A program made the position numbers and the translations under genes. From positions 90,955-154,954 of the forward strand of contig JBCCWO010000009.1 of assembly GCA_039193455.1 (NCBI GenBank): 64,000 nt of DNA, given 5' to 3'. The notes below the pieces were generated by a model. The model did not search any database. It saw only the letters and a list, made by a program, of their open reading frames with translations, and was not told the DNA's origin. The DNA comes from JBCBGF01 sp039193455. Its GTDB lineage: Bacteria; Pseudomonadota; Alphaproteobacteria; Rhodobacterales; Rhodobacteraceae. Shown here one piece after another: positions 27,652 through 36,462 of the stretch (the stretch's first letter is position 1; each line of letters begins with the position of its first letter).

Positions 27652-29235
27652 ATGTCAGATCTGCGCGACGCTGCGATGAATTCCAAAGCCTGGCCGTTTG
27701 AAGAGGCGCGCCGTATCGTCAAACGGTACGCCAAGGCGCCGCCGGACAAGGGGTTTGTGCTGTTTGAGACAGGCTATGGCCCCAGCGGATTGCCGCATAT
27801 CGGAACCTTTGGCGAGGTGGCGCGGACCACGATGGTACGCCGCGCGTTCGAGGCAATCTCGGACATCCCGACCAAGCTGATCTGCTTTTCCGACGACATG
27901 GACGGTTTGCGGAAGGTGCCCGGCAACGTGCCGAACCAGGACGCAATGGCCGAAGACCTGCATCTGCCGCTGACCAAAGTGCGCGATCCGTTTGGAACGC
28001 ATGACAGCTTTGGCGCGCACAACAACGCGCGGCTGAACGCGTTTCTCGACAGTTACGGGTTTGAGTACGAATTCGCGTCCTCGACCGAATACTATCGGAC
28101 GGGCCGGTTCGACGAGATGCTGCTCACGGCGCTGGAGCGGTTCGACAAGATCATGGAGATCATGCTGCCGACGCTCGGGCCCGAGCGGCGGGCGACCTAT
28201 TCGCCGTTCCTGCCGGTGTCCCCCAAGACCGGGCATGTTCTGCAGGTTCGCACGCTCGAGCGGAACCTGTCCGCCGGTACGATCGTCTACGAAGAACCCG
28301 ATGGTGAGCGGGTCGAGGTGCCGGTGATCGGCGGCAACGTCAAGATGCAGTGGAAGCCTGATTGGGCGATGCGCTGGGCCGCGCTTGAGGTCGACTACGA
28401 GATGTCGGGCAAGGATCTGATCGACAGCGTAACGCAAGCCACCAAGATTTGTCGCGCGCTCGGTAAGGCGCCGCCAGAGACGCTGACCTATGAGCTCTTC
28501 AATGACGAGTTGGGCCAGAAGATCTCGAAGTCGAAAGGCAATGGCCTGTCGATGGAAGAGTGGTTGACCTACGCCGCGCCCGAAAGCCTGCAGTACTTTA
28601 TGTACCAAAAGCCCAAGACGGCGAAGCGGTTGTACTTCGACGTGATCCCGAAGGCGGTGGATGAGTATCATCAGCAGTTGCGCGCATACCCGGAACAGGA
28701 TGCAGCCAAGAAGCTGGCCAATCCCGTCTACCACATCCACGGCCACAACGTGCCCGCCTCGGACATGGTTGTGCCTTTTGCGATGCTCCTGAACCTGGCC
28801 AGCGTGTCGGGGGCGGAGGATCGCGAAACCATGTGGGGTTTCATCCGCCGCTATGCGCCGGAGACGGGCCCCGAGACACATCCGCACCTCGACGAGGCGG
28901 CGGGCTTTGCCGTGCGCTACTACAACGACTTTGTGAAGCCCGGTAAGGTGTATCGAGCACCCGATGAGCGGGAGCGTGCGGCCATGGACGACCTTCTTGC
29001 GCGGCTTAAGGCGTGGAAGGGGGGCACCGATGCAGAAGAGCTGCAGTCGATGGTCTTCGCCGTTGGAAAACAGCACGGTTTCGAGCCGCTGCGCGACTGG
29101 TTCAAGGCGCTTTACGAGGTGCTGTTGGGCGCCAGCCAGGGTCCGCGTTTCGGCGGCTTTATCGCGCTTTACGGTGTCGCCGAAAGCGTTGCGCTGATCG
29201 AGCGTGGGCTGGCGGGAGAACTGGCCTCGGATTGA
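27652..29235 (+). CDS. lysK: lysine--tRNA ligase, class I
   Basis: Charges tRNA(Lys) with lysine; 527 aa. It is a class I enzyme, with the HIGH-type motif GLPHIGTFG near residue 50 and KMSKS-type KISKSKGNG near 290, and the class I LysRS landmarks FSDDMDGLRKVPGN and VDYEMSGKDLIDS. Most bacteria use class II LysRS; class I is known from archaea and a few bacterial groups including many alphaproteobacteria. The start at 27652 (MSDLRDAAMNSKAWPFEEA) has a GAAGGA box. No class II copy is in the window. Confidence 0.95.
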   Translation: MSDLRDAAMNSKAWPFEEARRIVKRYAKAPPDKGFVLFETGYGPSGLPHIGTFGEVARTTMVRRAFEAISDIPTKLICFSDDMDGLRKVPGNVPNQDAMAEDLHLPLTKVRDPFGTHDSFGAHNNARLNAFLDSYGFEYEFASSTEYYRTGRFDEMLLTALERFDKIMEIMLPTLGPERRATYSPFLPVSPKTGHVLQVRTLERNLSAGTIVYEEPDGERVEVPVIGGNVKMQWKPDWAMRWAALEVDYEMSGKDLIDSVTQATKICRALGKAPPETLTYELFNDELGQKISKSKGNGLSMEEWLTYAAPESLQYFMYQKPKTAKRLYFDVIPKAVDEYHQQLRAYPEQDAAKKLANPVYHIHGHNVPASDMVVPFAMLLNLASVSGAEDRETMWGFIRRYAPETGPETHPHLDEAAGFAVRYYNDFVKPGKVYRAPDERERAAMDDLLARLKAWKGGTDAEELQSMVFAVGKQHGFEPLRDWFKALYEVLLGASQGPRFGGFIALYGVAESVALIERGLAGELASD

Positions 29236-29290
29236 CGGGGCTTTCGGCGGGTCTACCTCAAGCCGATCAGGGTGGCATGAGGTAGGGATA

Positions 29291-29695
29291 ATGCGCGCAG
29301 CTATTTTGTGGGTCGTTCTGGCGCTTGGCGTCTCTGCCGCAGTCGCGCAAGAGCGCAACGCCGACATCGAGGGCGTGATCCAAAGCCAGATCGACGCCTT
29401 TCTGCAGGACGACTTTGAAACCGCGTTCACCTACGCCTCACCTGCGATCAAACGCCTGTTCGGTACACCCGATCGCTTTGGATCGATGGTGCGGCAGGGA
29501 TACCCCATGGTTTGGCGTCCGTCCTCGGTCGAATACCTGGAGCTCGAGCCGCAGGGTGCGTTTCAGTACCAAAGGGTTCTCGTGACGGACGGCGACGGCG
29601 TGCCTTACCTTCTGGAATATCAGATGATCGAAGGCGATACGGGCTGGCAGATCAACGGCGTGAGGTTCCTTGGGTCACCGCCGCTCGGCGCGTGA
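29291..29695 (+). CDS. DUF4864 domain-containing protein, exported
   Basis: Protein of 134 aa with a signal peptide (MRAAILWVVLALGVSAAVAQ). The mature part is an NTF2-like DUF4864 domain (IEGVIQSQIDAFLQDDFETAFTYASPAIKRLFGTPDRFGSMVRQGYPMVWRP). Periplasmic, function unknown. Begins 55 bp after the LysRS stop. Confidence 0.8.
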   Translation: MRAAILWVVLALGVSAAVAQERNADIEGVIQSQIDAFLQDDFETAFTYASPAIKRLFGTPDRFGSMVRQGYPMVWRPSSVEYLELEPQGAFQYQRVLVTDGDGVPYLLEYQMIEGDTGWQINGVRFLGSPPLGA

Positions 29696-29813
29696 CGCAA
29701 ACCGCCCGAAGAACTCAGTTCGACACACGTTTGCACCTGACACTGCGCAATCTGATGCAGGTCAAGGGCGTCCTCCCCGCTCCGTCCTAGCATGGCGGAA
29801 ACGGAGGACAGAC

Positions 29814-30218
29814 ATGTACAAAAAGGTTCTGGTGCCCATCGCTGTGGATCACAGCCCCAACACCGACACCCAGCTTCAAATCGCCAAGGCGCTGGCCGGT
29901 TCGGACGGCAAAATCACTGTTTTGACGGTGATGGAGGCCGTGCCGAGCTTTATCATGAGCGAGCTGCCCGAGGGCCAGCTTGAGCATAATCAGGCCGAGA
30001 TGCGGAAGGTGTTGGAGGGTATCGTCGGCGATCCCGCGGTTGAGATCGCCGTGGTGATGGGACATGCCGGGCGCACGATCAATCAATATGCCGACGAAAA
30101 CGGTACGGACTGTATCGTCATCGCCTCGCACCAGCCCGGGCTTCAGGACTACTTCCTGGGCTCGACCGCCGCCCGAGTTGTGCGGCACGCCCATTGTGCG
30201 GTGCACGTTCTGCGCTAA
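29814..30218 (+). CDS. universal stress protein (UspA family)
   Basis: Protein of 134 aa with the Usp fold: YKKVLVPIAVDHSPNTD at the start, a central helix-strand region, and the ATP-binding-type C-terminus (DCIVIASHQPGLQDYFLGSTAARVVRHAHCAVHVLR; the GxxGxxxx(S/T)xxVxxxxxCxVxxVR pattern is kept as FLGSTAARVV). Start at 29814 has a GGAGG box (ACGGAGGACAGAC). Likely cytoplasmic stress protein; partner unknown. Confidence 0.9.
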   Translation: MYKKVLVPIAVDHSPNTDTQLQIAKALAGSDGKITVLTVMEAVPSFIMSELPEGQLEHNQAEMRKVLEGIVGDPAVEIAVVMGHAGRTINQYADENGTDCIVIASHQPGLQDYFLGSTAARVVRHAHCAVHVLR

Positions 30219-30228
30219 TCCACAGCGC

Positions 30229-30705
30229 ATGACGGCGCTCCCTCGCGAAAACGTCCAGGACTATCCGCGCCCGCCGGCCCTGCAACCGGCCGGGGCGCGG
30301 CTGCGCGTGGTGTTTGCGGGCGAGACTATTGCTGATACCGAACATGGCTGGCGGGTGCTCGAGACCCATCATGCGCCCAGCTACTACATCCCGCCCGGCG
30401 ACGTGCGTGTTGACCTTTTGGCCGCCGCAGCAGGGGGCAGCTTTTGTGAGTGGAAAGGGCGCGCGCGCTACTGGTCCATTTCAGTCGGCGACAAGCGCGC
30501 GGACCGGGCCGCCTGGAGCTATGATGCGCCCAGCAGGGGCTTTGCGGATATCGCGGGCCACTATGCCTTCTACGCAGCCTTGGTCGACGCATGCTTTGTT
30601 GGCGACACACGCGTGCTGCCCCAACCCGGCAGCTTCTATGGTGGCTGGGTCACGCCAAATCTGGACGGTACGATTAAGGGTGGCCCCGGCACCGAGGGCT
30701 GGTAA
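30229..30705 (+). CDS. DUF427 domain-containing protein
   Basis: Protein of 158 aa. The DUF427 core is visible: VVFAGETIADTEHGWRVLETHHAPSYYIPPGDVR, SFCEWKGRARYWSI, and AWSYDAPSRGFADIAGHYAFY. Ends with GSFYGGWVTPNLDGTIKGGPGTEGW, an extension common in this group. Function unknown. It starts 10 bp after the Usp stop and probably shares the transcript. Confidence 0.85.
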   Translation: MTALPRENVQDYPRPPALQPAGARLRVVFAGETIADTEHGWRVLETHHAPSYYIPPGDVRVDLLAAAAGGSFCEWKGRARYWSISVGDKRADRAAWSYDAPSRGFADIAGHYAFYAALVDACFVGDTRVLPQPGSFYGGWVTPNLDGTIKGGPGTEGW

Positions 30706-30728
30706 TCCGCCCAAAAGTGGAATGCCGA

Positions 30729-31160
30729 TCAGGCGCTGAGAGCCTCTGCACAGGCTCGAAACTTCTGAACTTCCGGGGCTGCACCCTCAAGCGAGATGCT
30801 GACCACCGGGCCGCCGACGATGGCTGTGGCGGTGGTGTTGAACTCAATCCCGTTCAGAACATTGCCAAAACCGCTGTCCCGCACGGTAAGCGCCGTGCCA
30901 TCGGCGCTCATCTCATGGCGCGAGGTTGAAATGGTGAGGCCACGGGGGCCGCTGAACTCAATCTCGAACACCGCGCCGCTGGGCCAGGTCGCGTCCGGAC
31001 GCGTCAGTGTGATCGCATATTCACTGATGCGTGGGTCATAGGTGACCGAAACCTCGGCATCCGCCGTGGTGTGGCCAAGTGTGCAGATCGGGGTTGGGGC
31101 AAACTCCCAAGCATAAGCGGGAAGTGCGAAAAACGTCAGGGCGAGGATCAGAATACGCAT
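30729..31160 (-). CDS. conserved exported protein of unknown function
   Basis: Protein of 143 aa with a signal peptide (MRILILALTFFALPAYA|WEF). The mature chain is beta-rich (AEVSVTYDPRISEYAITLTRPDATW ... ISTSRHEMSADGTALTVRDSGFGNVLNGIEF) with two cysteines that could form a disulfide (ICTLG and FRACAEA). I recall similar short exported proteins in Rhodobacterales but no assigned function. Convergent with the DUF427 gene. Confidence 0.65.
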   Translation of the reverse strand: MRILILALTFFALPAYAWEFAPTPICTLGHTTADAEVSVTYDPRISEYAITLTRPDATWPSGAVFEIEFSGPRGLTISTSRHEMSADGTALTVRDSGFGNVLNGIEFNTTATAIVGGPVVSISLEGAAPEVQKFRACAEALSA

Positions 31161-31197
31161 GCTTGTGAACTAGCGCTCGGGCGGTCGCTGGCGAGCC

Positions 31198-32499
31198 CTA
31201 AAGCCTGTCTCGCAACCCGTACCAGACCATCCCCAGCACCAAGAGCGGCCAGCGCAGCGCGGCGCCCCCGGGAAAGCGTGGCGTTGGCACATTGGCCATG
31301 ACGTCAAAGCGCTCGGCCTGACCGGCTATGGTGTCGGCGGCGATCTGGCCGCCAAGCGTCGCCATCGCCACGCCATGGCCGGAATAGCCAGAGAGGCTGA
31401 GCACGTTGGGCGCCAGGCGCGCAAAATGCGGCATACGGTTCATCGTGATCGCAACTGTCCCACCCCAAGCATGTGTGATGGCCGTGTCCTTCAGCTGTGG
31501 AAAGATCTGCAGCATCGGTCGCCGAACGGTGGCCGCGATGTCGCGAGGGAAGCGATAACCATAGCTTTCCGCCCCGCCAAAAAGCAGGCGATGATCCTCC
31601 GAGAAGCGAAAATAGTTCACGACGAACTTGCTGTCGGCCACGGCGTGGTTGCCGCGGATCAAGGTTTCCTGTGCCTGCGGATCCAACGTTTCCGTCGCAA
31701 CAACGAAATTGTTGATCGGCATGACCCGGGCGGCGACCTGCGGCTCAAGCCCGCCGAGGTAGCCGTTGCAGGCAAGAAGTACGTGGTCGGCCGTAACCGT
31801 TGCAGCCTCGGTGAAGAGCTTCACCTTTGGCCCGTGGTCGATGCGCGTAACTTTTGAGCCTTCGTGGAGGCGGGCGCCAGCGCCAGCGGCCAGCCGAGCA
31901 AGCCCAAGCGCCAGCTCAAGCGGATCGATATGCCCTGCGCCCATGTCGATGGCTCCGCCATAATAGGCCGGGGAGTCCACAAGGTTTCGCAATGCGTCAC
32001 GGTCGAGCGGGCGGATCCGGTCGTACCCGTAGGTGGTGTTCAACTTCTCGACGTAAGCATGCTCGTCCGGGACGTACCGCGCACGGTGCGCCGCATGGAT
32101 GATCCCCGGATGAAATGTGGCGCTGACTTCGGGTCGATCGGCAAGGGAGCGTACAAGCTCCACCGCCTCGGTTGCGATCGTCCACAGCGCGCGGGCATGG
32201 TCTTGGCCGACCATCTGTTCAAGCTCGTCCTGATCGCGCCGCTGGCCCTGACCCACTTGGCCGCCGTTCCGGCCCGAGGCCCCAAAGCCCACCCGGGACG
32301 CTTCCAGCACAACAACGTCGTAGCCGCGCTGGGCAAGGTGCCAGGCCGCGGACAACCCGGTGAAGCCCGCGCCGACAATGGCGACGTCGCAGGTGGATGC
32401 GCCCGCCGCGGCCGGGAAGCGGGGTAGATGAGTGGCGCGGCTGGCATAGAAAGACGGGGGATATTCCCCCGGTCTGTCATTTGCCGTGAGAAGGTCCAT
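31198..32499 (-). CDS. puuB: FAD-dependent oxidoreductase, gamma-glutamylputrescine oxidase-like (PuuB)
   Basis: DAO-fold flavoenzyme of 433 aa. N-terminal dinucleotide motif CDVAIVGAGFTGLSAAWHLAQRGYDVVVLEA at about 37-67, then GRNGGQVGQGQR, and a C-terminal FAD-binding stretch (LSLSGYSGHGVAMATLGGQIAAD). It resembles PuuB, which oxidises the terminal amine of gamma-glutamylputrescine. Its ATG overlaps the stop of the aminotransferase gene by one base (TGATG), and a PuuA-like synthetase ends the divergent operon, supporting the polyamine assignment. Confidence 0.82.
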   Translation of the reverse strand: MDLLTANDRPGEYPPSFYASRATHLPRFPAAAGASTCDVAIVGAGFTGLSAAWHLAQRGYDVVVLEASRVGFGASGRNGGQVGQGQRRDQDELEQMVGQDHARALWTIATEAVELVRSLADRPEVSATFHPGIIHAAHRARYVPDEHAYVEKLNTTYGYDRIRPLDRDALRNLVDSPAYYGGAIDMGAGHIDPLELALGLARLAAGAGARLHEGSKVTRIDHGPKVKLFTEAATVTADHVLLACNGYLGGLEPQVAARVMPINNFVVATETLDPQAQETLIRGNHAVADSKFVVNYFRFSEDHRLLFGGAESYGYRFPRDIAATVRRPMLQIFPQLKDTAITHAWGGTVAITMNRMPHFARLAPNVLSLSGYSGHGVAMATLGGQIAADTIAGQAERFDVMANVPTPRFPGGAALRWPLLVLGMVWYGLRDRL

Positions 32500-33893
32500 C
32501 AGGCGGCGGTGAGCAGGCCGTCGCGTTTCAGGATGGCATAGGTCTCATCAAGTGCCTTGGTGGCCCGGTCGATCAGCGTGTCGATCTGATCGGGCGTGAT
32601 CACCAGCGGGGGAGAGATGATCATCCGATCGCCCACATGGCGCATCACCAGATTATTGGCAAAGCATCGGTCGCGGGCAATCAGACCCACCGTTCCGCGG
32701 GGGGCCGCAAAGGCCGCGCGCGTGGCCTTGTCGGGGGTCATGGCGAGCGAGCCCATCATGCCGACGATCTTTGCCTCGCCGATCAGCGGGTGGTCGACCA
32801 TCGCCTCCCACTTGTCCTTCAGGTACGGCGCCGCAACGTCGCGGACATGGCCGATGATGTTTTCTTCTTCGAGGATGCGGATGTTTTCCAGCGCCACGGC
32901 AGCGGCCACCGGGTGACCGGAATAGGTGTAGCCATGGTTGAACTCGTCCGAGGCGATGGTGTCCGCGATCTCATCGGAGAGGATCGACCCGCCGATGGGG
33001 GCATACCCGGAACTGATGCCTTTCGCGACCGTCATGATGTCGGGGCGGATGTTCAGCGTCTGCGACCCGAACCAGTTGCCGGTGCGGCCAAACCCGCAGA
33101 TCACCTCATCCGCGATCAAAAGGATTTCGTATTTGTCGCAGATCCGCTGGATCTCGGGCCAGTAGGTGTCGGGGGCCACGATCACGCCACCGGCGCCCTG
33201 GACAGGCTCGGCAATGAACGCGGCGATGCGGCCTTCGCCGTAGTGTTCGATGGCGGCCTCTAACTCACGGGCGCGCGCAAGGCCGAACTCTTCGGGGCTC
33301 ATATCGCCGCCCTCGGTCCACCAGTTGGGTTCGTTGATATGGTGGATGTCGGGGATCGGAATGCCGCCCTGGGCATGCATGGCGGCCATCCCACCCAAAG
33401 AGGCCGAGCCAACGGACGAGCCGTGATAGCCGTTCTTGCGGCTGATGATTACCGACTTTTCGGGTTTGCCCTTGAGCGCCCAGTAATGGCGCACAAGCCG
33501 GATGTTGGTGTCATTGGCCTCGGAACCACCAGCGGCAAAGAAGATGTGGTTCAGATCGCGCGGTGCGATTTCTGTAATTTTCTGTGCAAGGGCGATGGCC
33601 GGGACATGCGTCGTCTTGAAGAACGTGTTGTAGTACGGCAGTTCGCGCATTTGCCGTGCCGCCACCTCGGCCAACTCATCCCGGCCATAGCCGATGTTGA
33701 CGCACCAAAGCCCCGCCATGGCATCAAGTATCCGGTTGCCGTCGCTGTCGATAAGTTCCACCCCTTCGGCGCGGGTGATCACCCGGGCGCCCTTGGTGCC
33801 GAACTCGTCGTTTTGCGAGAACGGATGCATGTGATGGGCGGCGTCGAGCGCCTGAAGCTCGGCCGTGGGCAGGTGGTTGGTGAGGATGTTCAT
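32499..33893 (-). CDS. spuC: PLP-dependent aminotransferase, putrescine-pyruvate transaminase-like (SpuC)
   Basis: Class III aminotransferase of 464 aa. Landmarks: N-terminal HMHPFSQNDEFGTKGARVI, substrate region AGLWCVNIGYGRDELAEVA, YHGSSVGSASLGG, the PLP Asp in LLIADEVICGFGRTG, and the Schiff-base lysine in IMTVAKGISSGYAPIGG. This pattern is that of the omega-transaminases acting on putrescine or beta-alanine. It is the first gene of a two-gene operon with the PuuB-like oxidase and diverges from a polyamine transporter. Confidence 0.85.
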   Translation of the reverse strand: MNILTNHLPTAELQALDAAHHMHPFSQNDEFGTKGARVITRAEGVELIDSDGNRILDAMAGLWCVNIGYGRDELAEVAARQMRELPYYNTFFKTTHVPAIALAQKITEIAPRDLNHIFFAAGGSEANDTNIRLVRHYWALKGKPEKSVIISRKNGYHGSSVGSASLGGMAAMHAQGGIPIPDIHHINEPNWWTEGGDMSPEEFGLARARELEAAIEHYGEGRIAAFIAEPVQGAGGVIVAPDTYWPEIQRICDKYEILLIADEVICGFGRTGNWFGSQTLNIRPDIMTVAKGISSGYAPIGGSILSDEIADTIASDEFNHGYTYSGHPVAAAVALENIRILEEENIIGHVRDVAAPYLKDKWEAMVDHPLIGEAKIVGMMGSLAMTPDKATRAAFAAPRGTVGLIARDRCFANNLVMRHVGDRMIISPPLVITPDQIDTLIDRATKALDETYAILKRDGLLTAA

Positions 33894-33927
33894 CGGCGCG
33901 GCTCCTTGCGACGGTGTCCTGTGGCGG

Positions 33928-33956
33928 GACTACGGCGGAAAGCCCGGTCCTGTCAA
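33928..33956 (-). promoter_or_regulatory. candidate promoter of the spuC-puuB operon
   Basis: On the minus strand TTGACA (33956-33951), 17-bp spacer, GTAGTC (33933-33928). The rest of the 293-bp divergent gap to the transporter genes contains a GC-rich inverted repeat CCCGCG/CGCGGG around 34128-34144 and no gene that I can support. Confidence 0.4.
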
Positions 33957-34186
33957 ACCGGTGTTCAAACTCAGGAAAACGGGCCGGTCCGGGGCGGGCT
34001 ATTAGCGGTGTGCTGTGTCATCGGGCATTTGCCCGCATCGGCGGCATTTTCAAAGCTTTCGCGACCCTGCGCGCGCACCGATCCTATTTCAGCCGCCGGT
34101 CTTATGGGGCAATCTATCCACAAGACCCGCGCGAATCGCGGGCTTGATCGGACAAAACGACGACTACCGATGGGGAGTATCTGAAC

Positions 34187-35272
34187 ATGACACGAGGACT
34201 GGCCGCGCTTGCCGCGGGGGCATCGCTGATTGCGTTTGCTGCGTCTGCCGACGAAGTGCGCGTCTATAACTGGTCGGACTATATCGACGAAGACCTGCTG
34301 AGTAAGTTCGAGGAAGAGACCGGGATCGAGCTGATCTATGACGTCTTTGACTCAAACGAGGTGTTGGAAACCAAGATGCTGGCGGGATCGTCAGGATATG
34401 ACATCGTGGTGCCCACCGGCGATTTTCTGCAACGGCAGATCCAGGCAGGGGCCTTTCAGCCGCTTGATTTCGACCAACTGCCGAATGCGGGCAACCTTTG
34501 GGATGTGATCAAGGATCGGACTGAGCAATACGATCCGGGCAACGCCTATTCGATTAATTACATGTGGGGCACGACGGGCCTTGGCGTGAATGTCGGCAAA
34601 GTGACCGAGATCCTGGGCGACGATGCCCCGATCGACTCGCTCGAGTTGATCTTCAACCCCGAGAACATGGAAAAGCTCGCCGATTGCGGCGTCTACTTCC
34701 TTGACGCCCCGACCGAGATGATCCCTGCGGCGCTGACCTATATCGGCGAGGATCCCAACAGCTTTGATCCCGATCTGATCGAAAGGGCCGGCGAAGTGTT
34801 GCTCGCCGTGAGGCCCCACGTGCTGAAGTTCCATTCCTCCGAATACATCAACGCGCTGGCCAACGGCGATATCTGCGTCGCGTTCGGCTGGTCGGGCGAT
34901 GTGTTGCAGGCGCGGGACCGCGCAGACGAGGCCGATAACGGGGTCGAGATCGCCTATAACGCGCCGAGCGAGGGGGCGCTGATGTGGTTTGACCAGATGG
35001 CCATTCCTGCGGATGCACCAAACCCCGAAGCGGCGCACACCTTTTTGAACTTCATCATGGATGCCGAAAACATGGCGGCCGCGTCGAACTACGTCTACTA
35101 CGCCAATGGCAATGAAGCGTCGAAGCCGTTCTTGCTGGAAGACGTGATTGGGGACCCGGCGATTTACCCGTCGGAGGAAACCATCGCCAACCTTTACACA
35201 GCCGTCCCGTATCCGCCTCGGGTGCAGCGGACGGTGACGCGGCTCTGGACCAAAGTGAAGTCCGGCACGTAA
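34187..35272 (+). CDS. potF: polyamine ABC transporter substrate-binding protein (PotF-like)
   Basis: Periplasmic binding protein of 361 aa. Signal peptide MTRGLAALAAGASLIAFAASA, then the polyamine-binding opening DEVRVYNWSDYIDEDLLSKFEEETGIELIYDVFDSNE, which is the PotD/PotF hallmark, and conserved ligand-site motifs SGYDIVVPTGDFLQRQ, MWGTTGLGVNV and AFGWSGDVLQA. Binding of putrescine is supported by the neighbouring PuuA-, PuuB- and SpuC-like genes. GGGAG lies upstream of the start. First gene of a five-gene operon. Confidence 0.9.
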   Translation: MTRGLAALAAGASLIAFAASADEVRVYNWSDYIDEDLLSKFEEETGIELIYDVFDSNEVLETKMLAGSSGYDIVVPTGDFLQRQIQAGAFQPLDFDQLPNAGNLWDVIKDRTEQYDPGNAYSINYMWGTTGLGVNVGKVTEILGDDAPIDSLELIFNPENMEKLADCGVYFLDAPTEMIPAALTYIGEDPNSFDPDLIERAGEVLLAVRPHVLKFHSSEYINALANGDICVAFGWSGDVLQARDRADEADNGVEIAYNAPSEGALMWFDQMAIPADAPNPEAAHTFLNFIMDAENMAAASNYVYYANGNEASKPFLLEDVIGDPAIYPSEETIANLYTAVPYPPRVQRTVTRLWTKVKSGT

Positions 35273-35284
35273 AACAAAAACGAC

Positions 35285-35322
35285 GACGCCCGGGGGCACA
35301 GACCTTCCGGGCGTCTTTCTTT
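35285..35322 (+). terminator. intercistronic hairpin/partial terminator after potF
   Basis: Arms GACGCCCGG and CCGGGCGTC (35285-35293, 35307-35315), 13-nt loop, then TTTCTTT. It lies between the binding-protein and ATPase genes of one operon, where such elements allow excess expression of the binding protein. Confidence 0.75.
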
Positions 35323-35337
35323 GGGCCGGGGGACAGA

Positions 35338-36462
35338 ATGGCCGAAGAGATTTTCGAACCGTGGGCCGAACCGGACGCGGTACCGCTGATCCGTTTCGAC
35401 GCGGTGACCAAGCGGTTTGGGGACTTTGTTGCAATCGACAACATCGACCTGTCGATCTATCGCAAAGAGTTCTTTGCGCTGCTCGGCCCCTCGGGCTGCG
35501 GCAAGACCACTTTGATGCGGATGCTCGCCGGGTTTGAGAGCACGAGCGCGGGCAAGATCACCATCGGCGGCCAGGATATGGAGGGCATCCCGCCGAACCG
35601 GCGCGAGGTGAACATGATGTTCCAATCCTACGCGCTGTTTCCGCACCTGTCCTTGTGGGACAACATCGCATTCGGGTTGAAGCGGTCGGCGATGCCGAAA
35701 GAGCAGATTCCCGATCGGGTGAAAGAAATGCTGCGGCTGACGCGGCTTGAAAAATTTGCACAGCGCAAACCACACCAAATCTCGGGCGGCCAGCGGCAAA
35801 GGGTGGCGCTGGCACGCGCCCTGGCGAAGGCACCGAAGCTTCTGCTTCTCGATGAGCCCCTTGGCGCGCTGGACAAGAAACTGCGGCAGGACACGCAGTT
35901 CGAGCTGATGGATATTCAGGAAAAGACCGAAACAACCTTTGTCATTGTCACCCACGATCAGGAAGAGGCGATGACCGTGGCCTCACGCGTGGCGGTGATG
36001 GACAATGGCAAGATCATCCAGGTCGACCCGCCGGACCGGATCTATGAAAGCCCGAACTCGTCCTACGTCGCCGACTTCATCGGGGATGTGAACCTGATTG
36101 AGGGGACGGCGACGGTGAACGGGGCCGAGGCCGCGACGCTAAGCTGGGCGGAGGGTCAGCCGCAAATCATTGGGACACCGGGCGCGGGGCTGAACGGTGG
36201 CAGCGCGATCTTTGCGATCCGGCCCGAAAAGGTCGCCATCTCGGCCGAGCGTCCCGCAGACCGCAATAACGTGGTGCAGGGGCGGGTGCATGACATCGCC
36301 TATCTCGGCAACATTTCAACGTACCATGTGCAACTGCCCGGCGGGCAGATCATCAAGGCGCAAACCGCCAACAATCGGCGCGTGTCGCGGCGCACGTTTA
36401 CCTGGGAGGATGAGGTCTATCTGTCTTGGACAGACACCGCTGGCCTTATCCTGGCAAGCTAG
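35338..36462 (+). CDS. potG: polyamine ABC transporter ATP-binding protein (PotG-like)
   Basis: ATPase of 374 aa. Walker A GPSGCGKTT, Q-loop MMFQSYALFPH, signature ISGGQRQRVALARAL, Walker B LLLLDEPLGALDKKLR, H-loop THDQEEA, then a TOBE domain (FAIRPEKVAISAE ... GRVHDIAYLGNISTYHVQL). The N-terminal extension (MAEEIFEPWAEPDAVPLIRFD) is typical of PotG. Its stop abuts the ATG of the first permease. Confidence 0.92.
   Translation: MAEEIFEPWAEPDAVPLIRFDAVTKRFGDFVAIDNIDLSIYRKEFFALLGPSGCGKTTLMRMLAGFESTSAGKITIGGQDMEGIPPNRREVNMMFQSYALFPHLSLWDNIAFGLKRSAMPKEQIPDRVKEMLRLTRLEKFAQRKPHQISGGQRQRVALARALAKAPKLLLLDEPLGALDKKLRQDTQFELMDIQEKTETTFVIVTHDQEEAMTVASRVAVMDNGKIIQVDPPDRIYESPNSSYVADFIGDVNLIEGTATVNGAEAATLSWAEGQPQIIGTPGAGLNGGSAIFAIRPEKVAISAERPADRNNVVQGRVHDIAYLGNISTYHVQLPGGQIIKAQTANNRRVSRRTFTWEDEVYLSWTDTAGLILAS

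Noticed and set aside
35281..35337. Possible riboswitch between potF and potG
   Set aside because: It is a simple hairpin with a T-run, fully explained as an intercistronic terminator or attenuator.
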